DNA of 64,000 nt from an uncultured Eubacteriales bacterium (GTDB taxonomy: Bacteria; Bacillota; Clostridia; Oscillospirales; CAG-272). Shown here piece by piece: positions 16,410 through 25,221 of the stretch. Position numbers and translations under genes: made by a program. The stretch lies in the NCBI GenBank assembly GCA_934402395.1, contig CAKRTQ010000006.1, positions 62,001-126,000 of the forward strand, written 5' to 3'. Numbering within the stretch: position 1 is the first letter of the stretch; each line of letters starts with the position of its first letter. A model generated the notes under the pieces. The model saw nothing but the letters and a program-made list of their open reading frames with translations, did no database searches and was not told where the DNA came from.

Positions 16410-17642
16410 TCAATATTCAACGAATTCGCTGTATCCGTCGTCGGCGAGCTTGGTCTTCTGGAAACCGACATTCTTCATACGCGGTGTGACAAGCACACGC
16501 GCACCCTCTGCTCTGAGCTGTGCAGCATCGGAAAGCATTGCAAGCATTTTCTCCTCATCCATATTTTTGGAAGCAAGGAACGCCACACTCCGCTCGGCTG
16601 CCGGCGGTTCAAATCCGCGGTCGGCAAGCGCCGCTACTATTCGTTCAAAGCCGAGCGAAAAACCGCACGCCGGAGTCTTTTGCCCCGAAAACTTTGCAAG
16701 CATCTCGTCGTATCTTCCGCCGCCGCCGACCGAATAACCGTAGCCGTCCATACTGATCTCAAAGATCGTGCCGGTATAATAGGACATTCCGCGGACAAGC
16801 GTGGGGTCGAATTTCAGGCTGCATCCGCCCGCAGTTGCGGCAGTCGCGCAGCGCATAATGCCTTCAAGAGACGCCGCGATATCGGCTCCGTTGCCGCCGA
16901 GACGCTCGGCTGCAAATTCGGAAACGCTCACGCAGCCGCAATCCTCATAAAGTGAAACGTATTTTTCCACCGATTCAGGAGCAAAACCTTCTTCTGTCAG
17001 CTCTTTTTTTACACCGTCAAGTCCTATCTTGTCCATCTTATCAAGCGTGATGAAGACCTTGTCGCAGTCCTCGGGCTTGAAGCCGCAAAAATCAGCACAG
17101 ACCTTGAGCAGGCGGCGGTCGTTGATGCGGACCGTGAAATTATCAAAACCCAGCTCGCGCAAAACACCCGTCGTGGCGGAGATAAGCGTGATCTCGGCAA
17201 GCGGTGTGGCATCGCCGAGAATGTCGATATCACACTGAGTAAACTGACGGAAGCGTCCCTTCTGCGGGCGGTCGGCGCGCCAGACGTTACCTATCTGCAT
17301 AGCCATAAACGGAGACGAGAGCTTTGCCTGATTATTGGCATAGTATCTTGAAAGCGGAACCGTCAGGTCATAGCGCAGACCGCTGTCGCACAGCTCCGCA
17401 TCGCCGTTTGCGGCTTCGTTGAGCTTTTCGCCGCGCTTCATGATCTTGAATATCAGCTTTTCGTTATCACCGCCGTTTTTGCCGGTCAGATTTTCTATAT
17501 GCTCGACAGCCGGAGTTTCTATCATGGAAAATCCGCTTTTTTCATACGCACGGATTATAACGCTTTTTACATATTCGCGAAGTCTTGTTTCCCGGGGAAG
17601 GTAATCGTTCATTCCCTTTGTCGGAGTCTTTATAAGTTGCAT
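16410..17642 (-). CDS. hisS: histidyl-tRNA synthetase
   Basis: 410 aa from ATG 17642; the open frame upstream lacks homology. It is a class II enzyme that charges tRNA-His. Visible motifs are the N-terminal KTPTKGMNDYLP, motif 2-like MQIGNVWRADRPQKGRFRQFTQCDIDILG, the His-binding signature LVRGMSYYTGTIFEI, and motif 3 FSLGFERIV. The C-terminal anticodon-binding domain (about 325-410) contains RVLVTPRMKNVGFQKTKLADD. It stands alone between its own promoter and a palindromic terminator. hisS is usually paired with aspS in Bacillota; no aspS is here. Confidence 0.95.
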   Translation of the reverse strand: MQLIKTPTKGMNDYLPRETRLREYVKSVIIRAYEKSGFSMIETPAVEHIENLTGKNGGDNEKLIFKIMKRGEKLNEAANGDAELCDSGLRYDLTVPLSRYYANNQAKLSSPFMAMQIGNVWRADRPQKGRFRQFTQCDIDILGDATPLAEITLISATTGVLRELGFDNFTVRINDRRLLKVCADFCGFKPEDCDKVFITLDKMDKIGLDGVKKELTEEGFAPESVEKYVSLYEDCGCVSVSEFAAERLGGNGADIAASLEGIMRCATAATAGGCSLKFDPTLVRGMSYYTGTIFEISMDGYGYSVGGGGRYDEMLAKFSGQKTPACGFSLGFERIVAALADRGFEPPAAERSVAFLASKNMDEEKMLAMLSDAAQLRAEGARVLVTPRMKNVGFQKTKLADDGYSEFVEY

Positions 17643-17696
17643 TTTTATTTTTCCTTTTTTCTTCCCCGCGCCTTGCGGAGGCTTTTTATCTGATAT

Positions 17697-17725
17697 ATTA
17701 TACATTATGAGCGGCAAAATGTCAA
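17697..17725 (-). promoter_or_regulatory. hisS promoter
   Basis: On the minus strand, TTGACA (17725-17720), 17 nt, TATAAT (17702-17697). No T-box motif is visible in the short leader. Confidence 0.8.
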
Positions 17726-17743
17726 TCTTTCAGACAAAAAAAG

Positions 17744-17779
17744 CTCGGGGCTGACGCGCTAATGCGCGTCAGCCCCGAG
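17744..17779 (-). terminator. terminator of the ribosomal superoperon
   Basis: CTCGGGGCTGACGCGC, a TTA-type loop and the complementary arm give a 16-bp GC-rich stem. It is followed on the minus strand by TTTTTTT. It lies 34 nt past the rplQ stop. Confidence 0.9.
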
Positions 17780-17812
17780 GACCTATATAAGTCAGACTTA
17801 TTCAGCCTTGGC

Positions 17813-18223
17813 TTAGTCGATCTTTTCTTCAGCCTTTGCAGCTTTTTTCTTGCTCTTTTCCTCGACCTTTTCGTCAACACTCTTGGTCAGAGTGATGATA
17901 GCCATCTCAGCGGCATCGCCGCGGCGGGGACCGAGCTTGTAAATAGCGGTGTAACCGCCGTTTACATCGGCGTAAAGAGGAGCTATCTGTGTAAACAGCT
18001 TAGCAACTACCTCCTCTTTGGTAATATAAGCAAGAGCGGCACGGCGGCTTGCAAGTGTATTTTCTTTGCCGAGAGTGATCATCTTATCAGCCATCGCGCG
18101 AACTTCCTTCGCACGTGTGAGAGTCGTCTCGACCTTACCGTTCTCAAGCAGATATGTCACAAGTCCGCGAAGCATCGCGTTTCTGTGAGCAGTGGGTCTG
18201 CCGAGCTTTCTGGTTCCGGGCAT
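17813..18223 (-). CDS. rplQ: 50S ribosomal protein L17
   Basis: 136 aa. The core MPGTRKLGRPTAHRNAMLRGLVTYLLENGKVETTLTRAKEVRAMADKMITLGK is diagnostic. It is followed by a Lys/Glu-rich tail (EKVEEKSKKKAAKAEEK) that is probably disordered. L17 binds 23S rRNA near the exit tunnel. It is the last gene of the superoperon, after rpoA as in most Bacillota, and ahead of a strong terminator. Confidence 0.96.
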   Translation of the reverse strand: MPGTRKLGRPTAHRNAMLRGLVTYLLENGKVETTLTRAKEVRAMADKMITLGKENTLASRRAALAYITKEEVVAKLFTQIAPLYADVNGGYTAIYKLGPRRGDAAEMAIITLTKSVDEKVEEKSKKKAAKAEEKID

Positions 18224-18276
18224 CTTATGCTCCCTCCTTAATGTTTCTTTTCGTTTCGCTTTACCCTGCCCCGCGC

Positions 18277-19254
18277 TTATTCTTCATCCCGGCGCAGACC
18301 GAGACCAAGCGACTGGAGCTTCTGGGTAACTTCTTCAAGCGATTTCTTACCGAGGTTACGCACCTTGATCATTTCATCCTCGGAGCGGCTGACAAGATCC
18401 GAAACCGTGTCAATTCCCGCGCGCTTCAGACAGTTGAAGCTGCGCACGGACAGGTCAAGATCCTCAATGGTCATCTCAAGAACCTTTTCTTTGGGGCTTT
18501 CGCCGCTAATAACCATTATTTCAGCGTTCTTTGCTTCATCCGACAAATCCACAAACAAGTTGAGATGCTCGTTGAGAATCTTGGCACCGAGTGAAATCGC
18601 TTCTTTTGCCGTTATTGTCCCGTTTGTCAGGACTTCAAGCGTCAGCTTGTCATAGTCGGCAATGTTGCTGCCGACACGTGTATTTTCAACACTGTAGCTG
18701 ACATTGTAAACAGGTGTGTAAATCGAATCGGTATAGATCAGACCGATAGGCGCGCTTACGTTGGGTCCGTATGCATCGGCGTGGATCAGCTTGTTGCGAT
18801 CCTGCGACACGTATCCGCGGCCGCACTCAAATGTGAGCTCAACAAACAGGTGTCCGCCCTCAGCCAGCGTTGCAAGCACATGATCGGGATTGAGTATCTC
18901 AATATCCGAATCCTGCTTTATGTCGCCTGCCACGACTTTGTGCGGTCCCGTTACGTCAAGTATGACGGTCTTGGGATTCGATGTGTGAAGCTTTGCAACT
19001 ATACCCTTTACGTTGAGCACAAATTCGGTCATATCCTCGGTCATACCGGGAACTGTGGAAAATTCATGGAGAACGCCGTCCACCTTTATGGATGTTACGG
19101 CGACGCCGGGAAGCGAGCTGAGAAGCACGCGCCTCAGCGAGTTGCCGAGGGTTATGCCATAGCCGCGCTCAAGCGGTTCGACCACAAACTTGCCTGATCT
19201 GCCGTCCTCGCTCAGATTCACTGTTGCAATATTGGGCTTTTCTATTTCAATCAT
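18277..19254 (-). CDS. rpoA: RNA polymerase alpha subunit
   Basis: 325 aa from ATG 19254 (GGAGGG upstream); an in-frame TTG six codons earlier overlaps the ribosome site and is unlikely. The N-terminal assembly domain has VVEPLERGYGITLGNSLRRVLLSSLPG; its dimer interface organises beta and beta'. The C-terminal domain (about 250-320) has LDLSVRSFNCLKRAGIDTVSDLV and RNLGKKSLEEV, the surface that contacts UP elements and activators. A 128-nt gap with no ORF separates it from rpsD. Confidence 0.97.
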   Translation of the reverse strand: MIEIEKPNIATVNLSEDGRSGKFVVEPLERGYGITLGNSLRRVLLSSLPGVAVTSIKVDGVLHEFSTVPGMTEDMTEFVLNVKGIVAKLHTSNPKTVILDVTGPHKVVAGDIKQDSDIEILNPDHVLATLAEGGHLFVELTFECGRGYVSQDRNKLIHADAYGPNVSAPIGLIYTDSIYTPVYNVSYSVENTRVGSNIADYDKLTLEVLTNGTITAKEAISLGAKILNEHLNLFVDLSDEAKNAEIMVISGESPKEKVLEMTIEDLDLSVRSFNCLKRAGIDTVSDLVSRSEDEMIKVRNLGKKSLEEVTQKLQSLGLGLRRDEE

Positions 19255-19382
19255 TCCAAATATACCCTCCAACTATATTTTTCAGCTTGCGTTTAAGATA
19301 AATGCGCAAATGTTGATACCGAATTTTTCTCCGCAACCGGTGTCGGTCCCGGCACGCCGGAGTAGTTCTTCGGCTGCCGGTA

Positions 19383-20009
19383 TTACTTGGAATAAAGCTC
19401 GACGATAAGCTGCTCGTTGAAGCTCTGCTCGATATCGTCTCTCACAGGAAGTGCTGCTACCTTTGCTGCGGCGTTGGCTGCATCAAGCTCAAGCCACTTC
19501 GGCGCGCTCTTCTTCTCCATGGACTCGATGAAAGCTTTCATTCTCTCACTCTTGCGGCTGTTTTCGGCTACGCTTACAACGTCGCCTACTCTCAGACGAT
19601 AGGAAGGAATGTTGACCTTCTTGCCGTTTACAAGGATATGTCCGTGCAGAACGATCTGGCGGGTTTCCTTGCGGCTGTCACCGATGCCCATTCTGTATAC
19701 GGCATTGTCAAGTCTGCGCTCAAGAAGTACAAGCAGGTTTTCACCGGTCATACCCTCAAGGCGGTCGGCTTCCAGGAAGTAGTTGTTGAACTGCTTCTCA
19801 AGAAGGCCGTAATATCTCTTGACCTTCTGCTTCTCACGAAGCTGCATACCGTACTCTCTCTGTTTCTTTCTGGCAGCACCATGCTGACCGGGGGCAACAG
19901 GTCTGCGCTCAAATGCGCACTTGTCGCTCATGCAGCGGTCGCCCTTAAGATAGAGCTTGGCGCCTTCTCTGCGGCACATCTTGCAGGCAGAGCCAATATA
20001 TCTTGCCAT
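19383..20009 (-). CDS. rpsD: 30S ribosomal protein S4
   Basis: 208 aa. MARYIGSACKMCRREGAKLYLKGDRC at the start carries the Cys-type N-terminus (CxxC plus further Cys) found in zinc-binding S4 variants. The S4 RNA-binding domain is seen in RLDNAVYRMGIGDSRKETRQIVLHGHILVNGKKV. It is an early 16S rRNA binder. Its place between rpsK and rpoA is the standard alpha-operon order. Confidence 0.97.
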   Translation of the reverse strand: MARYIGSACKMCRREGAKLYLKGDRCMSDKCAFERRPVAPGQHGAARKKQREYGMQLREKQKVKRYYGLLEKQFNNYFLEADRLEGMTGENLLVLLERRLDNAVYRMGIGDSRKETRQIVLHGHILVNGKKVNIPSYRLRVGDVVSVAENSRKSERMKAFIESMEKKSAPKWLELDAANAAAKVAALPVRDDIEQSFNEQLIVELYSK

Positions 20010-20038
20010 TCTCTGGATCCTCCTCTAATGTGTTTTCA

Positions 20039-20437
20039 TCAAACGCGACGGCGTTTGGGCGGACGGCAACCGTTGTGCGGGACAGGGGTCACGTCCTTGA
20101 TCATGGTGATCTGGAGGCCTACGGTCTCAAGTGCGCGGATGGCGGACTCACGTCCCGATCCGGGACCTCTGACGTACACCTCTACCGACTTCAGACCGTG
20201 CTCGATAGCAGCCTTTGCTGCTGTCTCGGAAGCGGACTGAGCGGCAAACGGAGTGGACTTTCTGGAGCCTTTGAAGCCAAGCTCACCGGCAGATGCCCAC
20301 GAAATAGCGTTGCCGTCCATATCGGTGATAGTGACGATGGTATTGTTGAAGGTCGCACGGATGTGTACCTGACCGAACTGTATATTTTTACGTTCGCGGC
20401 GCTTTTTGATGACCTTCTTGGCAGAAACATTAGCCAT
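20039..20437 (-). CDS. rpsK: 30S ribosomal protein S11
   Basis: 132 aa. It shows the family core IRATFNNTIVTITDMDGNAISWASAGELGFKGSRK and the C-terminal signature VTPVPHNGCRPPKRRRV. It sits on the platform of the 30S subunit near the mRNA exit. It lies 13 nt after rpsM. Confidence 0.97.
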   Translation of the reverse strand: MANVSAKKVIKKRRERKNIQFGQVHIRATFNNTIVTITDMDGNAISWASAGELGFKGSRKSTPFAAQSASETAAKAAIEHGLKSVEVYVRGPGSGRESAIRALETVGLQITMIKDVTPVPHNGCRPPKRRRV

Positions 20438-20450
20438 TTCTTATGCTCCT

Positions 20451-20819
20451 TTACTTCTTCTTGTTTGCGATGGTCTTTGCCGGACCTTTGCGGGTTCTCG
20501 CGTTGGTCTTGGTTCTCTGACCTCTTACAGGGAGACCTTTTCTGTGTCTGATACCGCGGTAGCAGTTGATTTCAACAAGGCGCTTGATGTTGAGGGCAAC
20601 GTCACGGCGAAGGTCACCTTCGACCACGTAGTTGTTCTCGATCTCGTCACGCAGCTTGGCTATCTGCTCTTCGGTAAGATCCTTGGCGCGGGTATCGGGA
20701 TCGATACCTGTTTTAACAAGGATATCGTTCGCGCTCTTGCGGCCTATACCGTAAATGTAGGTAAGGGCGATCTCGACGCGCTTCTGATTAGGAATATCAA
20801 CACCAGCTATACGAGCCAT
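20451..20819 (-). CDS. rpsM: 30S ribosomal protein S13
   Basis: 122 aa. The sequence opens MARIAGVDIPNQKRVEIALTYIYGIGRKSANDIL and ends with the basic tail RGQRTKTNARTRKGPAKTIANKK, which reaches the P-site tRNA. It forms the head of the 30S subunit and the bridge to L5. Confidence 0.97.
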   Translation of the reverse strand: MARIAGVDIPNQKRVEIALTYIYGIGRKSANDILVKTGIDPDTRAKDLTEEQIAKLRDEIENNYVVEGDLRRDVALNIKRLVEINCYRGIRHRKGLPVRGQRTKTNARTRKGPAKTIANKKK

Positions 20820-20852
20820 TCTGTTTGATCCTTTCTTCTACTGTGTGTTTGC

Positions 20853-20966
20853 TCAACCCTGACGCTGTTTGTGCTTGGGGTTTTCGCATATGACCATTAC
20901 ACGGCCATGTCTTTTGATGATCTTGCACTTCTCGCAGATCTTCTTAACGGATGGCTTTACTTTCAT
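20853..20966 (-). CDS. rpmJ: 50S ribosomal protein L36
   Basis: 37 aa from ATG 20966. The protein reads MKVKPSVKKICEKCKIIKRH and then GRVMVICENPKHKQRQG. The zinc-ribbon residues are present: the CxxC in ICEKC, the later Cys in VICENP and the His in KHKQ. This is therefore the zinc-binding (C+) form. It is the smallest gene in the operon and sits between infA and rpsM, the usual place. Confidence 0.96.
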   Translation of the reverse strand: MKVKPSVKKICEKCKIIKRHGRVMVICENPKHKQRQG

Positions 20967-21007
20967 TTATCTGACCATACCTTTCTGATTTTTTGCAACG
21001 AACGATA

Positions 21008-21226
21008 TCATTTCGCGCGCCAGGTGATACGTCCCTTGGTAAGGTCGTAGACCGAAACCTCAACGGTAACACGGTCGCCCGGCAGTATTCTGATATAGTT
21101 CATCCGCAGCTTACCCGAAATGTGTGCAGTCACTATATGACCGTTCGGGAGCTGCACCTTGAATACCGTATTCGGCAGAGCGTCGATAACGGTACCTTCA
21201 AACTCGATTACATCATCCTTCGGCAA
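21008..21226 (-). CDS. infA: translation initiation factor IF-1
   Basis: 72 aa, the standard size. The OB-fold sequence includes EFEGTVIDALPNTVFKVQLPNGHIVTAHISGKLRMNYIRILPGD and ends KGRITWR. It occupies the A site of the 30S subunit during initiation. It sits between map and rpmJ, the normal Bacillota order; the KOW-domain gene that often sits here in Bacilli and Clostridia is missing. Confidence 0.97.
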   Translation of the reverse strand: MPKDDVIEFEGTVIDALPNTVFKVQLPNGHIVTAHISGKLRMNYIRILPGDRVTVEVSVYDLTKGRITWRAK

Positions 21227-21248
21227 GTTACTTTCCTCCTCTTGATTA

Positions 21249-21998
21249 TCAGACGACCGTAAGTATCACGGGACCGTCCTCGGTAAGAGCCACCGAATTT
21301 TCATAGTGCGCCGACAAAGTTCCGTCTGCGGTCTTCACCGTCCAGCCGTCACTCATCTCACGCACCTCGGGACGCCCCATGTTTACCATAGGTTCTATCG
21401 CAAGCGTCATACCGGTGCAAAGGCGCACTCCGCGCCCTGCCGTTCCGAAATTCGGAACCTCGGGATCTTCGTGAAGCTCATGCCCCACGCCGTGCCCCAC
21501 ATATCTGCGGACAACGGAAAATCCCTCTGCCTCAACGCAGCTCTGGACTGCGTGACCTATATCTCCGATGCGGTTTCCGTCGCGGAACTGTTCAACCCCG
21601 CAATGAAAACTGCGCTCGGTGACACGGATCAGCTTTTCGACATCCTCGCTTACACGTCCGACGGGAATCGTGCGCGCCATATCCCCGGTGTAACCGTGGA
21701 AAAACGCACCCACGTCTATCTTCACGATATCGCCCTCATAAAGGATCTTCTTTTTTGAGGGTATCCCGTGAATCACCTCGTCGTTGAGGCTGATACACGC
21801 ACTTCCGGGAAATCCGCCGTAACCGAGAAATGTGGGCTTTGCGCCGTGACTTTCGATATAATGACGGATGACCCGGTCGATATCCAATGTGCTTACGCCC
21901 TCGCGGATCATTTCGATCGCCGCAGCCATTGCCTCGGCTGTGATCCGGCACGCATCGCGCATTTCGGCTATCTGTTCTTTGTTTTTTAACGGAATCAT
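21249..21998 (-). CDS. map: methionine aminopeptidase, type I
   Basis: 249 aa from ATG 21998, 1 nt after the adk stop; longer upstream frames overlap adk. It removes the initiator Met from new proteins. The pita-bread fold metal ligands are visible: IDVGAFFHGYTGDMART (two Asp), RYVGHGVGHELHEDPEVPN (His), MTLAIEPMV (Glu) and ALTEDGPVIL (Glu). The substrate-binding His is in NDEVIHGIPS. There is no N-terminal zinc-finger extension. Confidence 0.96.
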   Translation of the reverse strand: MIPLKNKEQIAEMRDACRITAEAMAAAIEMIREGVSTLDIDRVIRHYIESHGAKPTFLGYGGFPGSACISLNDEVIHGIPSKKKILYEGDIVKIDVGAFFHGYTGDMARTIPVGRVSEDVEKLIRVTERSFHCGVEQFRDGNRIGDIGHAVQSCVEAEGFSVVRRYVGHGVGHELHEDPEVPNFGTAGRGVRLCTGMTLAIEPMVNMGRPEVREMSDGWTVKTADGTLSAHYENSVALTEDGPVILTVV

Positions 21999-21999
21999 A

Positions 22000-22638
22000 T
22001 TACTTGCCCACCGCAGCCAGTGCTTTTTCCACAAGAGCGGTCGTATCCTCGACCTTCTCCTGTCCCTCGACACGGACAAGAAGTCCGCGACGGTCGTAGA
22101 ACTCAAGCAGCGGCTCGGTCTGCGCGTGATAGGTCTCAAGGCGTTTTGCAACTGTCTCGGCAGCATCATCGTTACGGATAACGAGAGGTCTGCCGCATTT
22201 GTCGCATTTGCCCTCTTCCTTCGGAGGGAGATATTCGGTATGATAGGACATTCCGCATTCGCAGACGCGGCGTCCGCTCATCCGACGGATGATCTTTTCG
22301 TCGCTCACCTCAATGGAGAGGACTGCATCGATATGCACGCCCATGCTCTCAAGCGCTTCCGCCTGAGCAATGGTGCGCGGAAAGCCGTCAAGAATGAAGC
22401 CCCGGCGGCAGTCATCAGAGAGAAGATAATCTCTTACGATGCCGTTCACGACCTCGTCGGGTACGAGGGCACCGGCGTCCATAAAGGACTTTGCCTTGAT
22501 GCCCAGTTCAGTACCCGCCTTGATTGCTCCGCGAAGGATCTGACCCGTGGATATCGCGGGGATACCTTCTCTTTTGGAGATAAGTTCAGCCTGCGTGCCC
22601 TTGCCCGCTCCGGGGGCTCCCATTATAATTAAATTCAT
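22000..22638 (-). CDS. adk: adenylate kinase
   Basis: 212 aa from ATG 22638 (CGGAGG upstream). It converts ATP + AMP to 2 ADP. The P-loop is GAPGAGKGTQ, the AMP-site region is STGQILRGAI, and the DGFPRT motif follows. The lid has the four-Cys zinc site usual in Gram-positives, but the first pair reads RRVCECGMSYH. Only one residue lies between the Cys, where two are usual; the second pair CDKC is normal and follows after the standard 16 residues. The gene sits between secY and map. Confidence 0.96.
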   Translation of the reverse strand: MNLIIMGAPGAGKGTQAELISKREGIPAISTGQILRGAIKAGTELGIKAKSFMDAGALVPDEVVNGIVRDYLLSDDCRRGFILDGFPRTIAQAEALESMGVHIDAVLSIEVSDEKIIRRMSGRRVCECGMSYHTEYLPPKEEGKCDKCGRPLVIRNDDAAETVAKRLETYHAQTEPLLEFYDRRGLLVRVEGQEKVEDTTALVEKALAAVGK

Positions 22639-22670
22639 AACGTTCCTCCGTATGCTTAAGGGTTCGGCGA

Positions 22671-24014
22671 TCAACCGAATATGCCTTTTGACTTGGAGCC
22701 GCCGTAGTTGCGGAGTGCAACCTGCGCCTCAAGATCATGGACTGTCTCAATGGCAACGCCGACGATAATGAGCAACGAGTTACCGCCGAATGCGAGATTT
22801 GAGATCGGGAAGCCCGACGAAATGTGCGCATCCTGAAGCAGGCTGTTGATTATTGTGACGAGCATGGGGAGTCCGGCAACGATGCAAAGGAAGATAGCAC
22901 CGATGATGGTTACTCTGTTGAGTATTTTGCTGATATAGTTTACGGTAGGTCTGCCCGAGCGGATGCCGGGGATAGAACCGCCGTTCTGCTGAATGTTGTT
23001 TGCAACTTCGACCACATTGAAGGATATCATAATGTAGAAGAAGGAGAAAGCAACGATGAGTACGAGATAGATGAGCAGGTAGAGCCAGGTATCATAGCTG
23101 AACCACTCGGAAATCTTTGTGAGCACCTTACTCTTCGGGAAGAAGCCCGCAAGGGTTGCCGGAATAGATGCGATAGAGCTGGCGAATATAACAGGCATAA
23201 CGCCCGCCATGTTCATCTTAAGGGGAAGATTGGATGACTGGCCGCCGTACATCTTACGTCCGACCACACGCTTTGCGTACTGCACGGGTATTCTTCTTTC
23301 CGATTCGGTGAACCAGACGATGAATACGATGATAGCAAACGTAATAGCGATGGTGAGGAGCGAGAAGATGAGTCCGACCCAGCTGAATCCGGCAAAGCCG
23401 CCGGCGGTGAAGGTCATGGTCCAGATCTCGGAAACGAGAGCGGGAACGCCGGATACGATGTTGGCAAAGAGTATCATGGAAATACCGTTACCGATACCGT
23501 ACTGGTTGACCTTTTCAGAGAGCCACATGATGAGGGATGCGCCGCCGCAGTAGCAGGCGACTATCACCATTTTGCCGAACCAGTTTGTGCCTTCGACCAG
23601 CCAGTTGTTGGCGTCAAGCAGAGTCATGTAACCGTAAGCGGTAATGAGTGCCAGCGCAACAGTGACGTAACGGGTGATGGCTGTTATCTTTTTCTGTCCT
23701 TCGTCGCCGTCCTTTGCCATACGCTCAAGAGCGGGAATGGCAACAGTCAGCAACTGAATAACGATCTGAGCGGTGATGTAAGGGGATACGGAAAGCGCGA
23801 ACAGAGTCGCCTTGCCGAATGCATCGCCCGAGAACCAGTTCAGGTATTCGAATATCGAACCCGAAAAGGCGTTGCCGCTCTCAAGAACTGCTGCAGAGAT
23901 ATAGGGTACCGGGATTTGCGCGCCGAGACGGTAGAGCAGAATGATCATTATCGTGAAAAGGATCTTTCTTCTCAGATCGTCTATCTTCCAGGCGTTTTTT
24001 AAGGTCGCAAACAT
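22671..24014 (-). CDS. secY: preprotein translocase subunit SecY
   Basis: 447 aa with ten membrane segments. It is the channel subunit of the Sec translocon. The signatures RRKILFTIMIILLYRLGAQIPVPYI, QIVIQLLTVAIPALERM (the second segment) and GIRSGRPTVNYISKILNRVT are all present. It lies two bases past the rplO stop, the classical spc-operon position. Confidence 0.97.
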   Translation of the reverse strand: MFATLKNAWKIDDLRRKILFTIMIILLYRLGAQIPVPYISAAVLESGNAFSGSIFEYLNWFSGDAFGKATLFALSVSPYITAQIVIQLLTVAIPALERMAKDGDEGQKKITAITRYVTVALALITAYGYMTLLDANNWLVEGTNWFGKMVIVACYCGGASLIMWLSEKVNQYGIGNGISMILFANIVSGVPALVSEIWTMTFTAGGFAGFSWVGLIFSLLTIAITFAIIVFIVWFTESERRIPVQYAKRVVGRKMYGGQSSNLPLKMNMAGVMPVIFASSIASIPATLAGFFPKSKVLTKISEWFSYDTWLYLLIYLVLIVAFSFFYIMISFNVVEVANNIQQNGGSIPGIRSGRPTVNYISKILNRVTIIGAIFLCIVAGLPMLVTIINSLLQDAHISSGFPISNLAFGGNSLLIIVGVAIETVHDLEAQVALRNYGGSKSKGIFG

Positions 24015-24016
24015 CC

Positions 24017-24460
24017 TTATACCTCCTCTACGCTTCCGCCTGCCGCTTCGATTTTTTCCTTGGCGGCAGCAGAGAATTTCACCGCCTTCACAGTAAGCTT
24101 CTTTGTAAGCTCACCGCCGCCGAGAACCTTGAGTCCGTCATTTTTCTTGCGGACGATTCTCTTTTCCATAAGAGCCTCAAGATCAACAACAGCTCCATCC
24201 TCGAAAACATTGAGATCCTCAACATTTACATTGGAATACACTGTTTTGAATTTCTTGTTTGTAAAGCCTCTCTTGGGGAGCTGACGGTAGATCGGGAACT
24301 GACCACCCTCAAAGCCGGGACGTACACCGCCGCCTGAGCGGGCGTTCTGACCCTTGTGACCTTTACCTGCGGTCTTGCCGTTGCCGGAGCCCACGCCTCT
24401 GCCTTTGCGGAAGCTGTCCTTTACGGAACCGGGAGCGGGAGAGAGTTCATGAAGTTTCAT
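24017..24460 (-). CDS. rplO: 50S ribosomal protein L15
   Basis: 147 aa. The basic, glycine-rich N-terminus (SPAPGSVKDSFRKGRGVGSGNGKTAGKGHKGQ) penetrates 23S rRNA, and the C-terminal half folds against it. The start codon overlaps the rpmD stop by 1 nt (TAATG), so the two are translationally coupled. Confidence 0.97.
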   Translation of the reverse strand: MKLHELSPAPGSVKDSFRKGRGVGSGNGKTAGKGHKGQNARSGGGVRPGFEGGQFPIYRQLPKRGFTNKKFKTVYSNVNVEDLNVFEDGAVVDLEALMEKRIVRKKNDGLKVLGGGELTKKLTVKAVKFSAAAKEKIEAAGGSVEEV

Positions 24461-24645
24461 TATTTGTCCTCCTTTACGTCTTCAACCTTGACCAGGTGCG
24501 AAAGAATTCTGACCTTGCCGTCAAGAACAGCACCTTCCTCGTGGATAATGCTGTCGCCGACGCGGTGCAGACCCAGCGATGCGGCAGTTGCCTTCTGATG
24601 GGGCTTGCGGGCGATAAGGGATCTTGTGAGTGTTACTTTTTTCAT
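24460..24645 (-). CDS. rpmD: 50S ribosomal protein L30
   Basis: 61 aa, typical size. MKKVTLTRSLIARKPHQKATAASLGLHRVGDSI is diagnostic. The C-terminal residues VEDVKEDK are slightly longer than in E. coli. It overlaps the rpsE stop by 4 nt (ATGA). Confidence 0.96.
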   Translation of the reverse strand: MKKVTLTRSLIARKPHQKATAASLGLHRVGDSIIHEEGAVLDGKVRILSHLVKVEDVKEDK

Positions 24646-25160
24646 TTTGCTGCGCCTCCCTTTACTTCGTCAGGAGTGATGTCGCGGCTCTTTGCCACCT
24701 GCTCGACGGAGCGGAGTGACTCAAGACCCTGCATTGTCGCCTTAACGACGTTGATCGGGTTGTTGGAGCGCAGGCACTTTGCACGGATGTTTCTGATACC
24801 GGCAGCCTCAAGCACCATTCTGACCTTGGAACCGGCTATGATACCGGTACCGGGGGCAGCAGGCTTAAGAAGCACCTTGCCGGCTCCGTAAACACCCAGC
24901 ACTTCGTGCGGGATGGTCGTTCCCTTGATGGAAACGGTGACCATATTCTTCTTTGCGTCCGCAATTCCCTTGCTGATAGCCTCGGGAACCTCGGCAGCCT
25001 TTCCAAGTCCTACTCCTACGTGACCGTTGCCGTCGCCGACTACCATAAGTGCGGCAAAGCGGGCTACACGACCACCTTTAACGGTCTTGGAAACACGGTT
25101 CAGGGCAACGAGGTTTTCGATATACTCTTTTTCCTCGTAATTGTTGTTTCTGAATGCCAT
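24642..25160 (-). CDS. rpsE: 30S ribosomal protein S5
   Basis: 172 aa. The double-stranded RNA-binding fold shows in LVALNRVSKTVKGGRVARFAALMVVGDGNGHVGVGLGKAAEVPEAI, followed by the second domain GKVLLKPAAPGTGIIAG. It acts in decoding fidelity and mRNA unwinding on the 30S subunit. A 61-nt gap precedes it after rplR, wider than most gaps in this operon. Confidence 0.97.
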   Translation of the reverse strand: MAFRNNNYEEKEYIENLVALNRVSKTVKGGRVARFAALMVVGDGNGHVGVGLGKAAEVPEAISKGIADAKKNMVTVSIKGTTIPHEVLGVYGAGKVLLKPAAPGTGIIAGSKVRMVLEAAGIRNIRAKCLRSNNPINVVKATMQGLESLRSVEQVAKSRDITPDEVKGGAAK

Positions 25161-25221
25161 AGTTTTCTCCTTGAATGTTCAATTAGTTGAACAGTGTATA
25201 AACCGGACTCAGCCAGAAGGC

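Noticed and set aside
16228..16489. Short ORFs on both strands between the small membrane protein and hisS
   Set aside because: They consist of palindrome and hairpin sequence read in several frames, with no conserved residues and no ribosome site.
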